Positions 35,654-44,862 of a stretch of 64,000 bases of DNA are shown here, one piece after another. The stretch comes from Bog-756 sp963741055 (GTDB taxonomy: Bacteria > Actinomycetota > Acidimicrobiia > Acidimicrobiales > RAAP-2): NCBI GenBank assembly GCA_963741055.1, contig CAVUGU010000009.1:124001-188000 (forward strand), read 5' to 3'. The translations under genes were made by a program, and so were the position numbers. A model generated the notes under the pieces. That model was not told where the DNA came from. It ran no database searches and was given only the letters and a program-made list of their open reading frames with translations. Position 1 is the stretch's first letter, and every line of letters begins with the position of its first letter.

Positions 35654-37054
35654 GTGGTGGTCGCGCTCACCCGGACCCCGAGGCGGACCCTCCGCGGGGT
35701 CAAGGCTCGGCGACGCACTGAACTCGGCCTGCTGGTGGCCGCGTCGGTCATCGTGGTCGCGGCCTACTCGTTGATGATTCTCGGCAACACCGCGAAGGTC
35801 CCCGCGGACGTCGTGCCCCTGATGCTGGTCATGCTCGGCCTCGGCGCGGTCGCCCACCTGGCCAACCGTGTGTGGGCCCCGGACGCCATCGCAGTGGTCC
35901 TTCCGATCGTCTTCCTGCTGAACGGCCTCGGCTACGTGATGATCGTGCGCATCGACCTCGCCACCGGTCACTCCTACGCGCCGCTCCAGGCCGCCTGGAC
36001 CGCGACCGGGGTGGCCGCCTACGCACTCACCCTCCTCGTCGTCCGGCGGTCACGTGACCTCGATCGCTACCGCTACCTGCTCCTCGCCGTCGCGGTGGTG
36101 CTGCTTCTCTTGCCGCTCGTCCCCCACTTCGGCGAGAGCCTCGGCGGCGCGAGGCTCTGGGTCCACATCGGTTCCTTCTCCTTCCAACCCGTCGAGCTGG
36201 CCAAGGTGGTCCTCTGCATCTTCTTCGCCTCCTACTTCGCCGAGAAGCGGGAGCTGTTGACCATCCCGACCGCCCGGGTCGGCAACCGGCTGGTGATCGA
36301 CCCGAGGCCACTCGTCCCGATCGTGCTCGCCTGGGGATTCGCCATCGCGGTGATGAGCCTCGAGCACGACATCGGCTTCTCGGCGATGCTCTTCGCCCTG
36401 TTCATCGGACTCTTGTGGGTCGCGACCGGTCGCACCGGTTACCTGCTCTTCGGCGTGGTGCTCTTCGGTATCGGTGCGTACGTGGCGGGGCGTTACTTCT
36501 CGCAGGTCCACATCCGGGTCGAGGACTGGCTCGACCCCTGGAAGTACGCGACCAGCTCGGGCGCGCAGTTGGTGCAGTCGTGGTATGCGCTCGGCAGCGG
36601 CGGCATCGGCGGATCCGGGCTCGGGCTCGGTGCGGGGGCCTACCTCATCTCGATCCCCCAGAGTGACTTCATCTTCGCGATCATCGGCGAGGAGATGGGG
36701 CTCCTCGGTGCGACCATGATCGTCGTCGCGTTCTTGCTGCTGGTCGGAGCCGGCCTGCGCATCGCCCAGTCCGCACGCTCGGAGTTCGCCAAGCTCACCG
36801 CGGTGGGCCTGACCCTGATCATCGGGTTCCAGGCCTTCTTCATCATGGGCGGGGTACTGCGCTTGCTGCCGCTGACCGGCATCACCCTGCCGTTCGTCTC
36901 CTACGGCGGCTCCGCGCTCGTCGCCAACTACGTCCTCGTCGCCATCCTCATTCGCATCTCCGACGAGGGCACCGCGGCCGCGGACGAGGCCGAGCAGACC
37001 CAGTACGAGAAGGACGAGGAGCGCCGTCACCGCCTCATCCAGGGCGGCGGCTGA
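35654..37054 (+). CDS. SEDS-family peptidoglycan glycosyltransferase (FtsW/RodA type)
   Basis: A 466-residue protein with about twelve helices. SEDS signatures: GGARLWVHIGSFSFQPVELAK, the catalytic Asp region VEDWLDPWKYATSSGAQLVQSWYALGSGGIGGSGLGLG, QSDFIFAIIGEEMGLLG and LPLTGITLPFVSYGGSALVANY. It polymerises lipid II with a class-B PBP. The extra N-terminal helices and the WLDPW motif are closer to the actinobacterial FtsW/RodA-like protein found beside pbpA than to the second SEDS gene here. GTG start; charged C-terminal tail (about 35 residues). No PBP gene is adjacent. Confidence 0.9.
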   Translation: MVVALTRTPRRTLRGVKARRRTELGLLVAASVIVVAAYSLMILGNTAKVPADVVPLMLVMLGLGAVAHLANRVWAPDAIAVVLPIVFLLNGLGYVMIVRIDLATGHSYAPLQAAWTATGVAAYALTLLVVRRSRDLDRYRYLLLAVAVVLLLLPLVPHFGESLGGARLWVHIGSFSFQPVELAKVVLCIFFASYFAEKRELLTIPTARVGNRLVIDPRPLVPIVLAWGFAIAVMSLEHDIGFSAMLFALFIGLLWVATGRTGYLLFGVVLFGIGAYVAGRYFSQVHIRVEDWLDPWKYATSSGAQLVQSWYALGSGGIGGSGLGLGAGAYLISIPQSDFIFAIIGEEMGLLGATMIVVAFLLLVGAGLRIAQSARSEFAKLTAVGLTLIIGFQAFFIMGGVLRLLPLTGITLPFVSYGGSALVANYVLVAILIRISDEGTAAADEAEQTQYEKDEERRHRLIQGGG

Positions 37055-37058
37055 TCGG

Positions 37059-37616
37059 TCAGCCGCGCTCTCCGGCTCGTCCTTCGGCGTCGCCGGGCGG
37101 AAGGACGTCGCCGGCCACCTCGAACAGTCGGTTGTCGACGAGGATCGGCACCGGAGTCCGGTGCAACAGCGCGAGCACCAAAGCGTCCGAGGGACGGCAG
37201 GAGAGGACCGAACGCTCGGTACGACCCCGCAGGTCGAGCTCCGCGAAGTAGACCGCACCCTCCCGGCCCACGATCCGGACCGCCACCACGTCGATGTCGA
37301 AGCGCTCGAGCACCACGGTCATCAGCTCGTGGGTGAGCGGGCGCGGCGTGGGGATCCGGCGGAGCGCGTGGGAGAGCACCACTGCGTCCTGCAGTCCGAT
37401 CGAAAAGGACAGCTGCCGGCGGGGCGACTCGTTCTCACGGAGCAGAACCGTCGGATGCTGGTTCGGCAGGTCGACGGTGACCGAGCTGACCAGTGCGGTC
37501 CGGTACTCCGCCGCGCCCGTTGCCACCGCTGCGGTGGTTCCTACCGCCGCGGACCCGGCGTCCTCCCCGCCTTCCGGGTCCTCCCTCTTCGCCCCGGTCC
37601 CCGTTCGGGGTGGCAT
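37059..37616 (-). CDS. DUF151 bifunctional-nuclease-family protein
   Basis: A 185-residue protein with the DUF151 (bifunctional nuclease, BFN) domain: QHPTVLLRE, SFSIGLQDAVVLSHALRRIPTPRPLTHELM, and the signature CRPSDALVLALLHRTPVPI. The first 38 residues are Ala/Gly-rich and probably disordered. The ATG directly abuts the rodA stop (TGAATG), so it is translated with rodA. Family members are reported to have RNase/DNase activity in plants and thermophiles; the bacterial role is open. Its stop is five bases from the convergent SEDS gene. Confidence 0.88.
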   Translation of the reverse strand: MPPRTGTGAKREDPEGGEDAGSAAVGTTAAVATGAAEYRTALVSSVTVDLPNQHPTVLLRENESPRRQLSFSIGLQDAVVLSHALRRIPTPRPLTHELMTVVLERFDIDVVAVRIVGREGAVYFAELDLRGRTERSVLSCRPSDALVLALLHRTPVPILVDNRLFEVAGDVLPPGDAEGRAGERG

Positions 37617-38756
37617 TCACCGCACGCTCCGCATGTGCACGCTCACCACGATGCCGACCGCCGCCATGAAGCCGATCATCGCCGAGCCCCCGTAGGAGAG
37701 GAACGGCAGCGGGATACCGGCGACCGGCATGATCCCCATGTTCATCCCCACGTTCTCGAACACCGAGAAGACGATCAGGGCGAAGATCCCCGAGCAGAGC
37801 AACCGGCCGAAGGTGTCCCTCGCCTGTTGCGCGGTGCGGAGCACCCGCCAGGCCACGATCCCGTAGAGGAAGAGCAAGGTGGCCGCCCCCACGAAGCCGA
37901 GCTGCTCACCGACCGCGGAGAAGATGAAGTCGGTCTGCTGCTCGGGAACGTAGGCGAGGTTGGTCTGGGCGCCGTGGAAGAGCCCCTGACCGAAGATGCC
38001 GCCGTGGGCGATGGCCTCCTTTGCCTGGGTCACGTTGTAGGTCACCGTCTGGCTCGAGCCGTTCGGGGCGATGAAGCTGGTGAGGCGCTGGATCTGGTAG
38101 TGCTTGAGCAGGCCGACGTCGAGAGCGAAGACCACGACGACCACCGCCCCGACCAGCAACAGCAGCAGGTATCGGCCGGGCATTCCGGCCGCGGCGAGCA
38201 TCACGAACAGGATGATGGTCAAGACGATCGCGGTCCCGAGGTCGGGCTGCTTGATGACCAGCAGGATCGGGAGCGCGGCGAGCACCACCATCCGGATCAG
38301 GTCGCGGAAGTCGAGACCGTCGGGTCGCCTCGAGCAGTAGGTGGCGATCGCGATGATCAGCACCAGGGTCGCGAACTCCGAGGGCTGGAGCTGGAGCGGG
38401 CCGAGGGAGAACCAGCGCTGTGACCCCTGGGCGTGGCTTCCGATCGGTGAGAGCACTGCGAGCAACCCGAGCACGATGCCGACGTAGAGGATCGTCGAGA
38501 TCTGCTCGAGTCTTCGGTAGTCGAAGAGCGCGGTGACCACCAGCACCACAAGCCCGATCACCAGGAAGGCCACCTGGCGCTTGAGGTAGTACCGGGGGTC
38601 CTCGCCGGCGAGCGCGAGCTTCGCCCGGGTCGCCGAGTAGATCATCACCGCGCCGGTGATCGCCAGGATCACGGTGGTGACGATCAGGATCGGATCGATC
38701 CGGAGAGAGATCTGCCGCGACCGGGTCGCAAGGTTGGCAGGGGCGTAGGTCGACAC
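37617..38756 (-). CDS. rodA: Rod-shape SEDS glycosyltransferase RodA
   Basis: A 379-residue, ten-helix SEDS protein matching RodA of standard length. Landmarks: AQGSQRWFSLGPLQLQPSEFA, LVIKQPDLGTAIVL, IQRLTSFIAP, VTQAKEAIAHGGIFGQGLF, VPEQQTDFIFSAVGEQLGF and IPLPFLSYGGSAM. It forms the elongation peptidoglycan polymerase with a class-B PBP. It is followed without a gap by the DUF151 gene. Its ATG is 52 bases downstream of the aroE stop, at the end of the large minus-strand block. Confidence 0.93.
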   Translation of the reverse strand: MSTYAPANLATRSRQISLRIDPILIVTTVILAITGAVMIYSATRAKLALAGEDPRYYLKRQVAFLVIGLVVLVVTALFDYRRLEQISTILYVGIVLGLLAVLSPIGSHAQGSQRWFSLGPLQLQPSEFATLVLIIAIATYCSRRPDGLDFRDLIRMVVLAALPILLVIKQPDLGTAIVLTIILFVMLAAAGMPGRYLLLLLVGAVVVVVFALDVGLLKHYQIQRLTSFIAPNGSSQTVTYNVTQAKEAIAHGGIFGQGLFHGAQTNLAYVPEQQTDFIFSAVGEQLGFVGAATLLFLYGIVAWRVLRTAQQARDTFGRLLCSGIFALIVFSVFENVGMNMGIMPVAGIPLPFLSYGGSAMIGFMAAVGIVVSVHMRSVR

Positions 38757-38807
38757 GTTGCTCCGGTGGCCAAGGCTATCCGCAGAGCGGAGGGCGACCC
38801 CGGCAGC

Positions 38808-39705
38808 TCAGGATGGTTCCGAAGCCCTCTTCGGCGATCCTTTGGGCGGTTCGACCGCCGCCCACATGGCCTCGACCGGCGCCGCTTCGCCGGTCCACTT
38901 CTCGAGCTGCAGCGCGGCCTGGTGGACGAGCATCCCGATCCCGTTGGCCACCGTCGCGCCCCGCGCTCTCGCCGCGGCGAGCCACGGCGTCTCGGGTGGG
39001 TCGTAGACGAGGTCGACCACCACCTGCCCGGGACCGAGGAGCGACGGGTCGACCGCCCAGACCTCCCCGGGGAGCGAGCGACCGGCCATCCCGACCGGAG
39101 TCGCATCGACCACCAGGTCGCACTCGCTCGCCTCTGCGGCCGATCCGACCCGCCCGACCGGTCCGGCCAGCGCGGCCGCGGCCACCCCGCGCTCGGGTGT
39201 CCGGTTGGCGACCACCACCTCGGTCGCGCCCGCGTCCGCCAGTGCGGCGATCGCCGCCCGGGCCGCGCCGCCCGCGCCGACGATCAGGCATCGCCGACCG
39301 GCCGGGTCGAAGCCCGCTCCGCGGGCCAGCGCGGCGACCAGCCCCGGACCGTCGGTGTTGTCACCGCTCGAGGTGCCGTGGTCGAAGGTCACGCAGTTGA
39401 CCGCGCCGAGCCGCGCCGCGAGCGGGGTGCTCTCGTCGACCAGGGCGGCGACGGCCTCCTTGTGGGGCATGGTCACCGACAGACCCCGGATGCCGAGGGC
39501 GACTGCGCCGGCGCAGCGCATCGGCTGCCGAACCGGTGGGGACCGAAAAGCCGAGCGACACCCAGTCGAGACCGAGCTCGGCGAACGCGGCGTTGTGGAG
39601 GAGCGGCGAGAGCGAGTGCGCGACCGGGTCGCCGATCACGCCGACCACGGTCGTGGCAGCCGAGAGGCGGTCTCGGGCGTTCTGATCCGCACGCACGCGA
39701 CCCAC
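38808..39705 (-). CDS. aroE: Shikimate dehydrogenase (frame broken once)
   Basis: AroE reduces 3-dehydroshikimate with NADPH in the shikimate pathway. The N-terminal VIGDPVAHSLSPLLHNAAF binds shikimate; after the break come LSVTMPHKEAVAAL (catalytic Lys), GDNTDGPGL, LIVGAGGAARAA, VVANRTPER and DATPVGM. The frame breaks between about 39505 and 39525; the length is one base over a multiple of three. The start is a GTG two bases past the mltG stop (39705; 39696 possible). The order alaS-ruvX-mltG-aroE is the usual actinobacterial one. Confidence 0.92.
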
Positions 39706-39707
39706 CG

Positions 39708-40906
39708 CTAGGCCGCACCATTGGCCTTGGCGACGGCCTCGTTGGTCTTCTGCTGCGCGAGGGTGTCCGAGAAGGCCTCGGTGCCGTCCTTTTGCACGAC
39801 GACGAAATAGAGCCACGACCCCGGCGGAGGATCGAGGGTGGCCCGCAGGGCTGCGAGGGAAGGGAAGCACACCGGCGTCGGGGTGAGACCGGTGTGCAGG
39901 TAGGTGTTGTACGGGGTGTTCCGCTGCAGGTCCTGCTCGGTGACCGGTCCGCCGTCGCGTCCCTCCGAGTAGAGGACGGTCGAGTCCATCTGGAGCGGCA
40001 TGCCCGCGGCCAGGCGGTTGAGCACGACCCGCGCGACCGGCCCGAGGTTCTTCTGGATGACCCCTTCCTTCTCGACGATCGAGGCCATGGTGATCACCTG
40101 GTACGGCGAGTAACCGAGACGAGCCGAGGCCGACGCGAGACCGAGCGCGTCGGCCTCCGAGTTGAACCGGTCGACCATCTTGGTGAGGAGCTCCCGATCG
40201 GTCTCGCCGGGGACCACCGTGTAGAGCCCGGTCCCGAGCAGACCGTCGAGGTTGGTCGAGCCGGCCGGCTGCCACGGCGAGTGCACCGCGCCGCTCGTCG
40301 CGACGGCCTCGAAGCCACTCGTCGAGTGACCGGGGAGTTGTCCGATGCGCTGGGCGAGCTCGGAGACGGTGAAGCCGGGCGGGACGGTGATCGGGAAGAC
40401 GTTCGGTCCGGCCGAGAGGACCCGGTCGACGGTCCCGAAGCTCGAGTTCTCGTTGAACGCGTACTGCCCGGGCTCGACGTCGGGCGTCGAGTGGAGCTGG
40501 CTCCAGATGCGGTAGGCGAAGGAGCTACCGATCACGCTCCGGGCCGCGAGCTCGGAGGCCACCCCGTCGGCACCCGCACCCGGCCCGACCGTAACGACCA
40601 CCTGCGCGCCCATCGGGCCCGAGGGATTGGCCTCCGAGTTCACCCAGAGGAAGCCGCCGACGAGGACGACCAGGATCGCGATGGCGACGGCCAGCGCGAC
40701 GAGTCTCCAACGACGGCGCCGTGCGCGACGTCTTGCGGAACGTGGACCGCCGCCCTCTCCGGCGCCCGAGTCGTCGGGGCGCCCGTAGATCGGCGGGGCA
40801 TCGGGCGCAGCGCCGTCGAGCGGCGCGGCACCGGGCAGTGCGGCGCGGGCGGCGGAGCCTCGGGAACCGGGCGCGGACCGGCATCGGGGCCCTGTGTCTC
40901 GCTCAC
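39708..40906 (-). CDS. mltG: Endolytic murein transglycosylase (frame broken once)
   Basis: MltG cuts nascent glycan strands at the inner membrane and sets their length. After a Pro/Arg-rich cytoplasmic N-terminus there is one helix (LVALAVAIAILVVLVGGFLW), a LysM-like region, and the YceG domain with ITMASIVEKEG (catalytic Glu), VLNRLAAGMPLQMDSTV and NTYLHTGLTPTPVCFPS. The GTG at 40906 overlaps the ruvX stop (GTGA), which fixes the start; the frame then breaks in the disordered region, about 40760-40860, because the helix-bearing frame differs. The length is one base short of a multiple of three. Confidence 0.9.
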
Positions 40907-41373
40907 GAACGCGACCTCGCGGCGTCGAGCCAGGTGGTGAGGACCACCGCTGCGGCGGAGGCGTCGACGACTCGGCGCCGATCACGCTCTTTGGCACCTG
41001 CCTCGGCGAGGACTCGATGCGCGCTCACCGTGGTGAGGCGTTCGTCGACCAGCTCCACCGGGATCCCGTGCTCGCCGAGGGCAGCGGCCAGCGCGTCCGC
41101 CTCGACGGTGGCTGCCTCGGCGGCGGGGCCGTGCGAGCCGTCGAGCGAGAGCGGGAGTCCGACCACGACCACCGCTGCCTCGAGGTCGACGATCAGTTCG
41201 ACCAGGGAACGCCGGTCTTTCTCCGCGTCGCGCGAGCGGGCGAGCGTGGTGTGGGGCAGGGCCACGGTCTGGGCCGAATCGCTCACCGCCACTCCGACGC
41301 GACGCGATCCGAGGTCGATCCCGACCGCGCGACCGGGACGCCGGGCCGCACCGGTCGGCGACCGGTCACCCAC
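40903..41373 (-). CDS. ruvX: RuvX/YqgF-type RNase H-fold nuclease
   Basis: A 156-residue protein with AVGIDLGSRRVGVAVSD at its N-terminus (first catalytic Asp), VVVVGLPLSLDGS, PVELVDERLTTVSAHRVL (Glu) and a final VVDASAAAVVLTTWLD (Asp). YqgF proteins act in pre-16S rRNA processing and possibly recombination. The GTG at 41373 lies seven bases inside the alaS end; the stop overlaps mltG (GTGA). Confidence 0.93.
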   Translation of the reverse strand: MGDRSPTGAARRPGRAVGIDLGSRRVGVAVSDSAQTVALPHTTLARSRDAEKDRRSLVELIVDLEAAVVVVGLPLSLDGSHGPAAEAATVEADALAAALGEHGIPVELVDERLTTVSAHRVLAEAGAKERDRRRVVDASAAAVVLTTWLDAARSRS

Positions 41374-43956
41374 CGGCGACCACCCTGCGGGCCTCCTCGA
41401 GTGCGCGGTCCACCCCGGCGGGGTCCTTCCCGCCGGCGACCGCGACCTCGGCAGACCCACCGCCTCCGCCCCCGAGAAGAGGGGCGAGCTGCTTCACGAC
41501 CGCACTGGCGTCGAGTTCGTCGTCGGCCGAAGCCACCACCAGCGAGGCGCGACCCCCGTCGCTGCTCCCACCGAGGACCGCGGCACGGAGCCCACCGGTC
41601 TCCACCGCCCGCTGGGCGAGCGCACGGAGCAGGTCGGCAGAGAGCCCGTCGCGGCGCGCGACGACCGCCCCGTCGACTGCCGCGGCCGCCAGCGACGCAG
41701 CCTCGGAGAGGATCTCGCGGCTGCGGGCCTGTTCGAGCTGCTTCTCGGTCGCCCGCTGGCGCTCGAGGAGACGCTCGAGGGCTTCGGGGACGTGCTCGGG
41801 TTCGGTGCGGAGCAGAGTGGCGGCCTCGGCCAGGAGACCGGCGCGCTCGGCCGCCCTTTCCAACGCTCCGGTGCCGGTCACCGCCTCGATGCGTCGAACG
41901 CCCGAGCCGATCGACGACTCGGAGAGGACCGTGAACGGACCGATCATCCCGAGGGCGCCGACATGGGTTCCACCGCAGAGCTCGACCGAGTGCGGTCCGG
42001 CCCGGACCACCCGGACCCAGTCCCCGTACTTGTCGCCGAAGAAGGCCAGCGCACCCATCGCCTCGGCCTGCGCCTTGCTCGTCTCCTCGACGACGACGTC
42101 CGCGTCGCTCAACACGTCGGCGTTCACGAAGGCGCCGACCGCGGCGAGCTCCTCGGGCGCGACCGGAGAGGGGTGACTGAAGTCGAACCGGAGATGGTCG
42201 GGAGCGACCAGCGAGCTCTGCTGGCGAACGTGGTCGCCGAGCACGGAACGGAGCGCCGCTTGGAGGAGGTGGGTGCCGGTGTGGTTCCGCCGGAGCGCGT
42301 CGCGGCGGATCCCGTCGATGGTCGCGAGCGCGTCCTGCCCGGCGACGATCTCGCCGGTCAGTGTCGCACGGTGCGAGGTGAGCCCGGGCAGCGGGGCGAC
42401 GGTGTCGTAGACCACCGCGGTCCCGGTTTCGGTGACGATGGTCCCGGTGTCGCCGACCTGGCCGCCACCTTCCGCGTAGAACGGGGTCCGGTCGAGGAAG
42501 ATCTCGACCTCGCCCTCGTGGCCGCGCTCCAAGTCGGCGAGTACTGCGACCACCCGGGCGGGCGCCGCGTAACCGTCCGGACGCTGCCCGACGAACAGCG
42601 TCGGGCCTTCGACGTCGAGCACCGATCGGTAGGCCTGCTCGCCGGCGACCGACTTGTCGGCGCGGGCGGCCGCGCGCGCTTGGCTGCGCTGCCGCTCCAT
42701 GGCTTCCTCGAAACCCTCGAGGTCCACCGTGAGCCCGGCCTCCTCGGCGATCTCGCGGGTGAGCTCGATCGGGAACCCGTACGTGTCGTGGAGACGGAAC
42801 GCGACCTCACCCGGCACGGTGGTCACGCCGGTCGCCAGCTGTTCCTCGAGGATGCCCGATCCGGTGGCCAGTGTGCGAAGGAAGCCCTCCTCTTCGCGCG
42901 AGATGACGTCGGTCACGTATCCGTGCTGCTCGGCCATCGTCGGGTAGGCCGCTCCGAGGGTCGCCACCGCCGCGTCCACCAGCCCGGGCGTGACCAGGGA
43001 TTCGACGCCCAGCTGGCGCGCCCGTCGCACCGCACGCCGAATGATCCGCCGGAGCACGTACCCGCGACCCTCGTTGGCGGGCAGCACGCCGTCGGCCACC
43101 AGCATCGCCATCGCGCGCCCGTGATCCGCCATGATCCGCAGCCCGACGTCGGTCTTCTCGTCGCGGCCGTAGGGGTGACCGGTGATCGAAGAGGACGCCT
43201 CGATCATCGGGAGGAACGCGTCGGTGGCGAAGATCGAGTCGACGCCTTGGAGGACCGGAAGGATCCGCTCGAGCCCGGCGCCGGTGTCGATGCTCGGGCG
43301 CGGCAGGGGCTCGGTGTTGCCCTCCGCGTCGCGGTTGTACTCCATGAACACCAGGTTCCAGATCTCGACGTAGCGCTCAGCACCACCGAGGGCCGGTCCT
43401 CCCGGCTCGCCGTACGTGTCGCCCTTGTCGAAGTAGAGCTCCGAGCTCGGCCCCGCGGGCCGGTGTCACCCATCTTCCAGAAGTTGTCCTCACCCATGCG
43501 CTGGATGCGCTCGGCCGGTACCCCGACCTGGTCGCGCCAGATCTGCTCGGCCTCGTCGTCGCTCTCGTACACGGTGATCCACAACCGGTCGCCGTCGATG
43601 CCGAGCTCTTCGGTGACCAGCTCCCACGCGTAGGGGATGGCGTCGGCTTTGAAGTAGTCACCGAAGCTGAAGTTCCCGAGCATCTCGAAGAACGTGCAGT
43701 GCCGCTGGGTGGTGCCCACGACCTCGATGTCGAGGGTGCGAAAACATTTCTGCACCGACGTGGCCCGCGGCCACGGCGGGGACTCGTCGCCGACGAAGAA
43801 GGGCTTGAAGGGCACCATCCCCGCGATGGTGAACAGCACCGAGGGGTCGTGCGGGATGAGGCTGGCAGAAGGCACCACGATGTGGCCCCGCTCGGTGAAG
43901 AAGCGGAGGAACGCCTCGCGCAGGTCGTCGGCGTTGCGCGCCGTGCCCTCGGTCAC
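41366..43956 (-). CDS. alaS: Alanyl-tRNA synthetase (frame broken once)
   Basis: AlaRS has the full bacterial layout of about 863 residues: class-II core (FLRFFTERGHIVVPSASLIP, FTIAGMVPFKPFF, RHCTFFEMLGNFSFGDYFK), tRNA-recognition region, editing domain with HTGTHLLQAALR and the zinc/editing ELCGGTHVG, and the C-terminal domain ending in GGGGGGSAEVAVAGGKDP. The frame breaks near 43460, after MGDTGP, and resumes with SSELYFDKGDTYG and YVEIWNLVFMEYN; one base appears lost. GTG start. Downstream it couples to ruvX. Confidence 0.95.
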
Positions 43957-43967
43957 GACAGCCGATC

Positions 43968-44381
43968 CTAGGTGGGGACGTGCGAGGTGGAGCCCCTCGT
44001 TGCCCAAATCGGGCGCAAGCCACGCTGCCGGCGGGACCGGGTGCGTTCGCCCGGCTCCGGCTCCGGCTCTCGGTCGGTCGCCGGCGCCTCGGTGGGTCGC
44101 GGTGCGGACGCCCCGAGCGTCCCTCGCTCCGCGAGGTCCGCCCAGAGTTCCTCCTCACGCCGTTCCATCTCGCTGCGCCCGGTCGAGAACGCGTCGCGGA
44201 AACGATCGCCGGCACTGACCGCGGCGCCGCGCGCGGAGCGACCGACTTCGGCGACCAGCGCGTCGGGGGCCAGCCGAGCCGCGGCTTGGTTCACCGTCCG
44301 GCGCACCTTGTGCTCCATCCACAGCGAGGAGCCGGCACCGATCGCCACTCCGGCGACCAGCCAGAACGTTCGACGCGGCAT
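43968..44381 (-). CDS. DUF6167-like small membrane-anchored protein
   Basis: A 137-residue protein with an N-terminal helix (FWLVAGVAIGAGSSLW), a helical amphipathic middle with repeated Arg/Ala, and a charged, disordered C-terminus. It matches the small protein (DUF6167 type) that lies between the DUF948 gene and alaS in Streptomyces-like genomes. Function unknown. Eleven bases separate its stop from the alaS start. Confidence 0.72.
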   Translation of the reverse strand: MPRRTFWLVAGVAIGAGSSLWMEHKVRRTVNQAAARLAPDALVAEVGRSARGAAVSAGDRFRDAFSTGRSEMERREEELWADLAERGTLGASAPRPTEAPATDREPEPEPGERTRSRRQRGLRPIWATRGSTSHVPT

Positions 44382-44384
44382 CGC

Positions 44385-44786
44385 CTAGGAGTGGCCGTTC
44401 CGGCTCGACGGCTCGGTTCCGTTGCGCCCGTCGGTTCGGGTGGTCAAACGCCGCAGCCCGGTCGCCGCACCGGCGCGCACCGCCAACACTTTCACGACCG
44501 GGTTGGCGAAGGCCCGATAGGCGAGGCGTGACGCCGAGTCGACCGTCGCGTGGACCGATTCGGTCGAGTCCAGCACTGCGCCCACCCGCTCCATCTCGCT
44601 CGCCGCCTGGTCCACCACCCGGTGCGCGTCGGCGACCAGTGGCACGGTGGAGCCCCGAAGGTCCTCGCAGAGCAGCTCCAGCCTGCGCACGTCGCGACGA
44701 AGTGCCCCGAGTGCGACCAGCAAACCGCCAACAGCAACCGCGGAGGCCAACGAAGCGACCAGAACGGCGATGTCTCCCGCACTCAT
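44385..44786 (-). CDS. DUF948 family protein
   Basis: A 133-residue protein with an N-terminal membrane helix (IAVLVASLASAVAVGGLLVAL) followed by a helical coiled-coil-like region (RRDVRRLELLCEDL, VVDQAASEMERVGAVLDSTE) typical of DUF948. Three bases separate it from the DUF6167-like gene. DUF948 proteins are of unknown role; their conserved place upstream of alaS suggests an envelope-linked protein carried in the same operon. Confidence 0.78.
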   Translation of the reverse strand: MSAGDIAVLVASLASAVAVGGLLVALGALRRDVRRLELLCEDLRGSTVPLVADAHRVVDQAASEMERVGAVLDSTESVHATVDSASRLAYRAFANPVVKVLAVRAGAATGLRRLTTRTDGRNGTEPSSRNGHS

Positions 44787-44862
44787 GGCGGGCCAGCTTA
44801 GGCCGTCACGACCCCGAAGCCGTGGCCACGAGGCCCTCCAGCGCCTCTCTCCGGTGCCTTGC

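Noticed and set aside
40721..43633. A 970-codon open frame on the plus strand
   Set aside because: It is antisense to mltG, ruvX and alaS and arises from the GC bias of third codon positions; the sequence has no family features.
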